From positions 6,759,645 through 6,823,644 of the forward strand of contig OX030956.1 in NCBI GenBank assembly GCA_943735955.1: DNA of 64,000 nt. The letters run 5' to 3'. Below are positions 61,752 through 64,000 of the stretch, in pieces (within the stretch, counting starts at the first letter, position 1; the number at the start of each line of letters is the position of its first letter). The translations under genes and the position numbers were made by a program. Source of the stretch: Piscicola geometra. Lineage: Eukaryota; Annelida; Clitellata; Hirudinida; Piscicolidae. Below the pieces are notes generated by a model, which did not search any database, had not been told where the DNA came from, and saw nothing but the letters and a program-made list of their open reading frames with translations.

Positions 61752-64000
61752 GTATACTGAACTTCCATAATTCGATGCAGATGTCTTGGAGGATTGCTTC
61801 CAGGATGGGTAATTGATCCAATTAGCTGTCTCATTTAGTTTTTGAAATAAATTAACTTTTCGATTCACGAAGAAATAAAAGCTTTGAACACGTGCCGATG
61901 AAACGAGAATTGCCTTTTCACAATGTAGGTGAACGATTTATGAGCTCATGAGACCATTCGTGGTTGTTTTTAAATTTAGTGAAAAAATAATTGTTTATTA
62001 ATTTTTTGACAAAGTTTCACTTTTTGTTAAACAGTGAAATAAAATATTAAATCAAAATGTTGGCTAAGTGGCGTTATACAAAATATTTTGACGTCGTTCA
62101 GATTTGTAAAAAGAATTGAAATATATGTTTTTTTGCGATTTTTTAATGATATTCTACAATTTATAAACTCGTTTTTTGATAATAATATTTACACTAGCTT
62201 TGTAGCAATTTCACACAGTGCTTACTCGGAGCTTATCGAAGACACATGACAATTCTTTGATTTCCCGTTAATAAGAAAACAACTTTTGTTTGAGATTAAT
62301 GCGTTGGCTACCTTGATGCTAAGCCATCAATTTATACAAGCGTTGAAGGAATTGCTGTAAAAGAAATATTTCTATTTTGACTTGAAAAATTTTTAATAAC
62401 ATTTTTATTTGAAAATATCAATTTATACAGAAAAAAAACATAAAAATTAGTTTTTAAATGGAAAATCTCTGAATTTTTATGCATTCATAAAACATAATTC
62501 AAAAACGACTGCTTCAAGAGTTACTATATAATATAGTCTATGTTAATAGCTTCATTTGAATTTTCAACGGGCTCACCGTTATAAAACATAAAAATAGATG
62601 ATCCTTTTGCAATTGTAAAAATACATGTGATGGATTGCCTACCTTACGTTTGATAGCCCATAACGAGTGGCTCATAACTATCTATCACTCGGCAACCTTG
62701 TCTTGCATGAAAGTAATATGCTTTTTCAGCAGTCATTTTTATTTTGTGCCCAATCATCAGTTTTGACCACTATCCTTTCATGCTCCATTCATCCTCATCG
62801 AGCTCGTTAATCGGTCCTTTACATTTGAACACGCACGTTGAACATTTTTTATATCTTTTCAAAACATGATTTAGCGATCTTTAGAAAAGCTTTTCATTAA
62901 AAGTTTGATTACTTTCTGGTGTCTGTGAATCATATGAAAATAAAATGCGCTTGCTGATCAAACAATCTGACCACGATTTTCGTATAATGGTTTCGAGCCC
63001 TGACTCAGGAAATAAAAACTCTTGGTGTGAAAAATCTATGGTTGCAACAAAATTGAAAAATTTAATCAACTTGGTATAGGCGAATACCATTCATAAATAT
63101 TTTTTTTTAATGGGGAAACATGAATTATGCGATTAATTCATGCATTAACCGATTTCCACACAAGCTTCGGAAAGTGTCAAAAAGGAAATGAAGCAAACGC
63201 GTGAAAGACAGTTATTAACTAATCTTATTTTTATAAAATAAAAAATGTTGACAAATATTTCTTTAAACAAGTTTAAAATGAGTCATTGTTACGTCAAAAA
63301 CATTATGAAAAAAATATGGTAGTTTTTGTTTTTTCAAAGGATCTAGATGAAATTACTTTTTGATCATTTAAGTAAATTTTAAACAAATTTAAATTTAAAC
63401 AAAGTTAATGCACGTTTGGGTAGACTTTTTTTCCAATAGAAAATTATATTGTGGATTCAGAATTATGTTGGTAAACTGGAAAATATTACTTTTTTTACTA
63501 AAAAAATGCATAAGGAATTGAGGAGGTGAGTTCCAAAACCTGTCAAGTACAATTTTTACTTGAAAACCTCAAATAAACAAATTATCAATAAAATAGTCAA
63601 TAATCAAGATCCTTCTCATTAATCAGATCTACTTAACGGGTTATGCAAGTCACACATGCACGTACTTAACAGTTTTTGACTGTAAACTCATTTTTCTAGA
63701 GCTTTTAAAAATGAAATTTGAGCGCTTTTAAAAATCCCACTTTCTGAAAACATGCTAATGAAGACTATTAAGATAATAGTATGATAATTCAACTTTCGAA
63801 AATGTTTACTTAACAAGTTTTGGAACTTTTCTCTTCAATTAAGAAATACTTTGAAATGTTAATAAAAAATTCAAAGATAAAAATAGCTTATTAGTTTTCA
63901 ATGAATAAAAAATCAAAAATCTTTAAATTATTTGAATTTGAAAGTACCTAAAAAAAGATTTTTTAATTTTAAAGAAAAATTTAGACCCAATAAAATATGA
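60442..64000. other. Presumed long intron of the ANF-receptor gene
   Basis: AT-rich with no convincing next exon. A short in-phase candidate at 61783-61810 (NVLEDCFQDG) follows an AG but has no recognisable similarity. The region holds a poly(A)-terminated repeat at 61610-61752. Confidence 0.45.
61610..61752 (+). mobile_element. Retroposed 3' end with poly(A) tail
   Basis: A stretch ending GCAAATAAACGAATTGTTGTTG leads into an uninterrupted run of over 20 A. This is the signature of an element reverse-transcribed from a polyadenylated RNA (LINE 3' end or processed transcript). The source cannot be told from this fragment. Confidence 0.5.

Noticed and set aside
61783..61810. Possible fourth exon of the ANF-receptor gene (NVLEDCFQDG)
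   Set aside because: Phase fits, but there is no recognisable family similarity and it lies just after a retroposon tail; too weak to call.

Overview
This is nuclear DNA from an animal. The genes are split by many GT-AG introns, the DNA is AT-rich, microsatellites are abundant, and the gene set includes a synaptotagmin, an axonemal radial-spoke protein, a meiotic cohesin, an m6A-writer subunit and a receptor ectodomain of the natriuretic-peptide-receptor type. The compact, intron-rich genes and heavy simple-repeat load suggest a bilaterian invertebrate, perhaps a lophotrochozoan such as an annelid or leech. That placement is inference; nothing in the window fixes the species.

Layout. 1-4276 (+): the C-terminal part of virilizer/VIRMA, continuing off the left edge. 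6481-9391 (+): a synaptotagmin that has lost most of its calcium ligands. 10134-13456 (+): RSPH1. 14084-15042 (-): ANKRD49. 15397-26271 (+): REC8, 17 exons, with introns full of tandem arrays and transposons. 27307-28334 (-): a four-EF-hand calmodulin-like protein. 28756-31286 (+): MRTO4. 34447-36198 (-): an Emi1/Emi2-type F-box and zinc-binding-region protein. 36.2-58.4 kb is a gene-poor stretch holding a hAT transposon, tRNA-derived SINEs and simple repeats. 58438-60441 (+) onward: the start of an ANF-receptor-type ectodomain gene that is not finished in the window.

Exon chains were built by hand from splice sites, reading phase and protein family knowledge. For RSPH1, ANKRD49, REC8, MRTO4, the EF-hand gene, the Emi gene and the synaptotagmin, the chains run from ATG to stop with every intron phase consistent.

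Gene relations. ANKRD49/REC8 and EF-hand/MRTO4 are head-to-head pairs with 354-bp and 421-bp intergenic gaps; the second gap holds a long palindrome. Several products work in germ cells or cilia (VIRMA, RSPH1, REC8, Emi-like), but they sit on both strands, so this is not an operon.

The most interesting signal is not a gene. Many exons are preceded by C/A-rich tracts ((CA)n, (CCA)n, AACC) on the coding strand and followed by G/T-rich tracts, so the introns flanking single exons are often reverse-complementary (best at 3638-3746 and 17639-17753). I found no wholly novel gene system.
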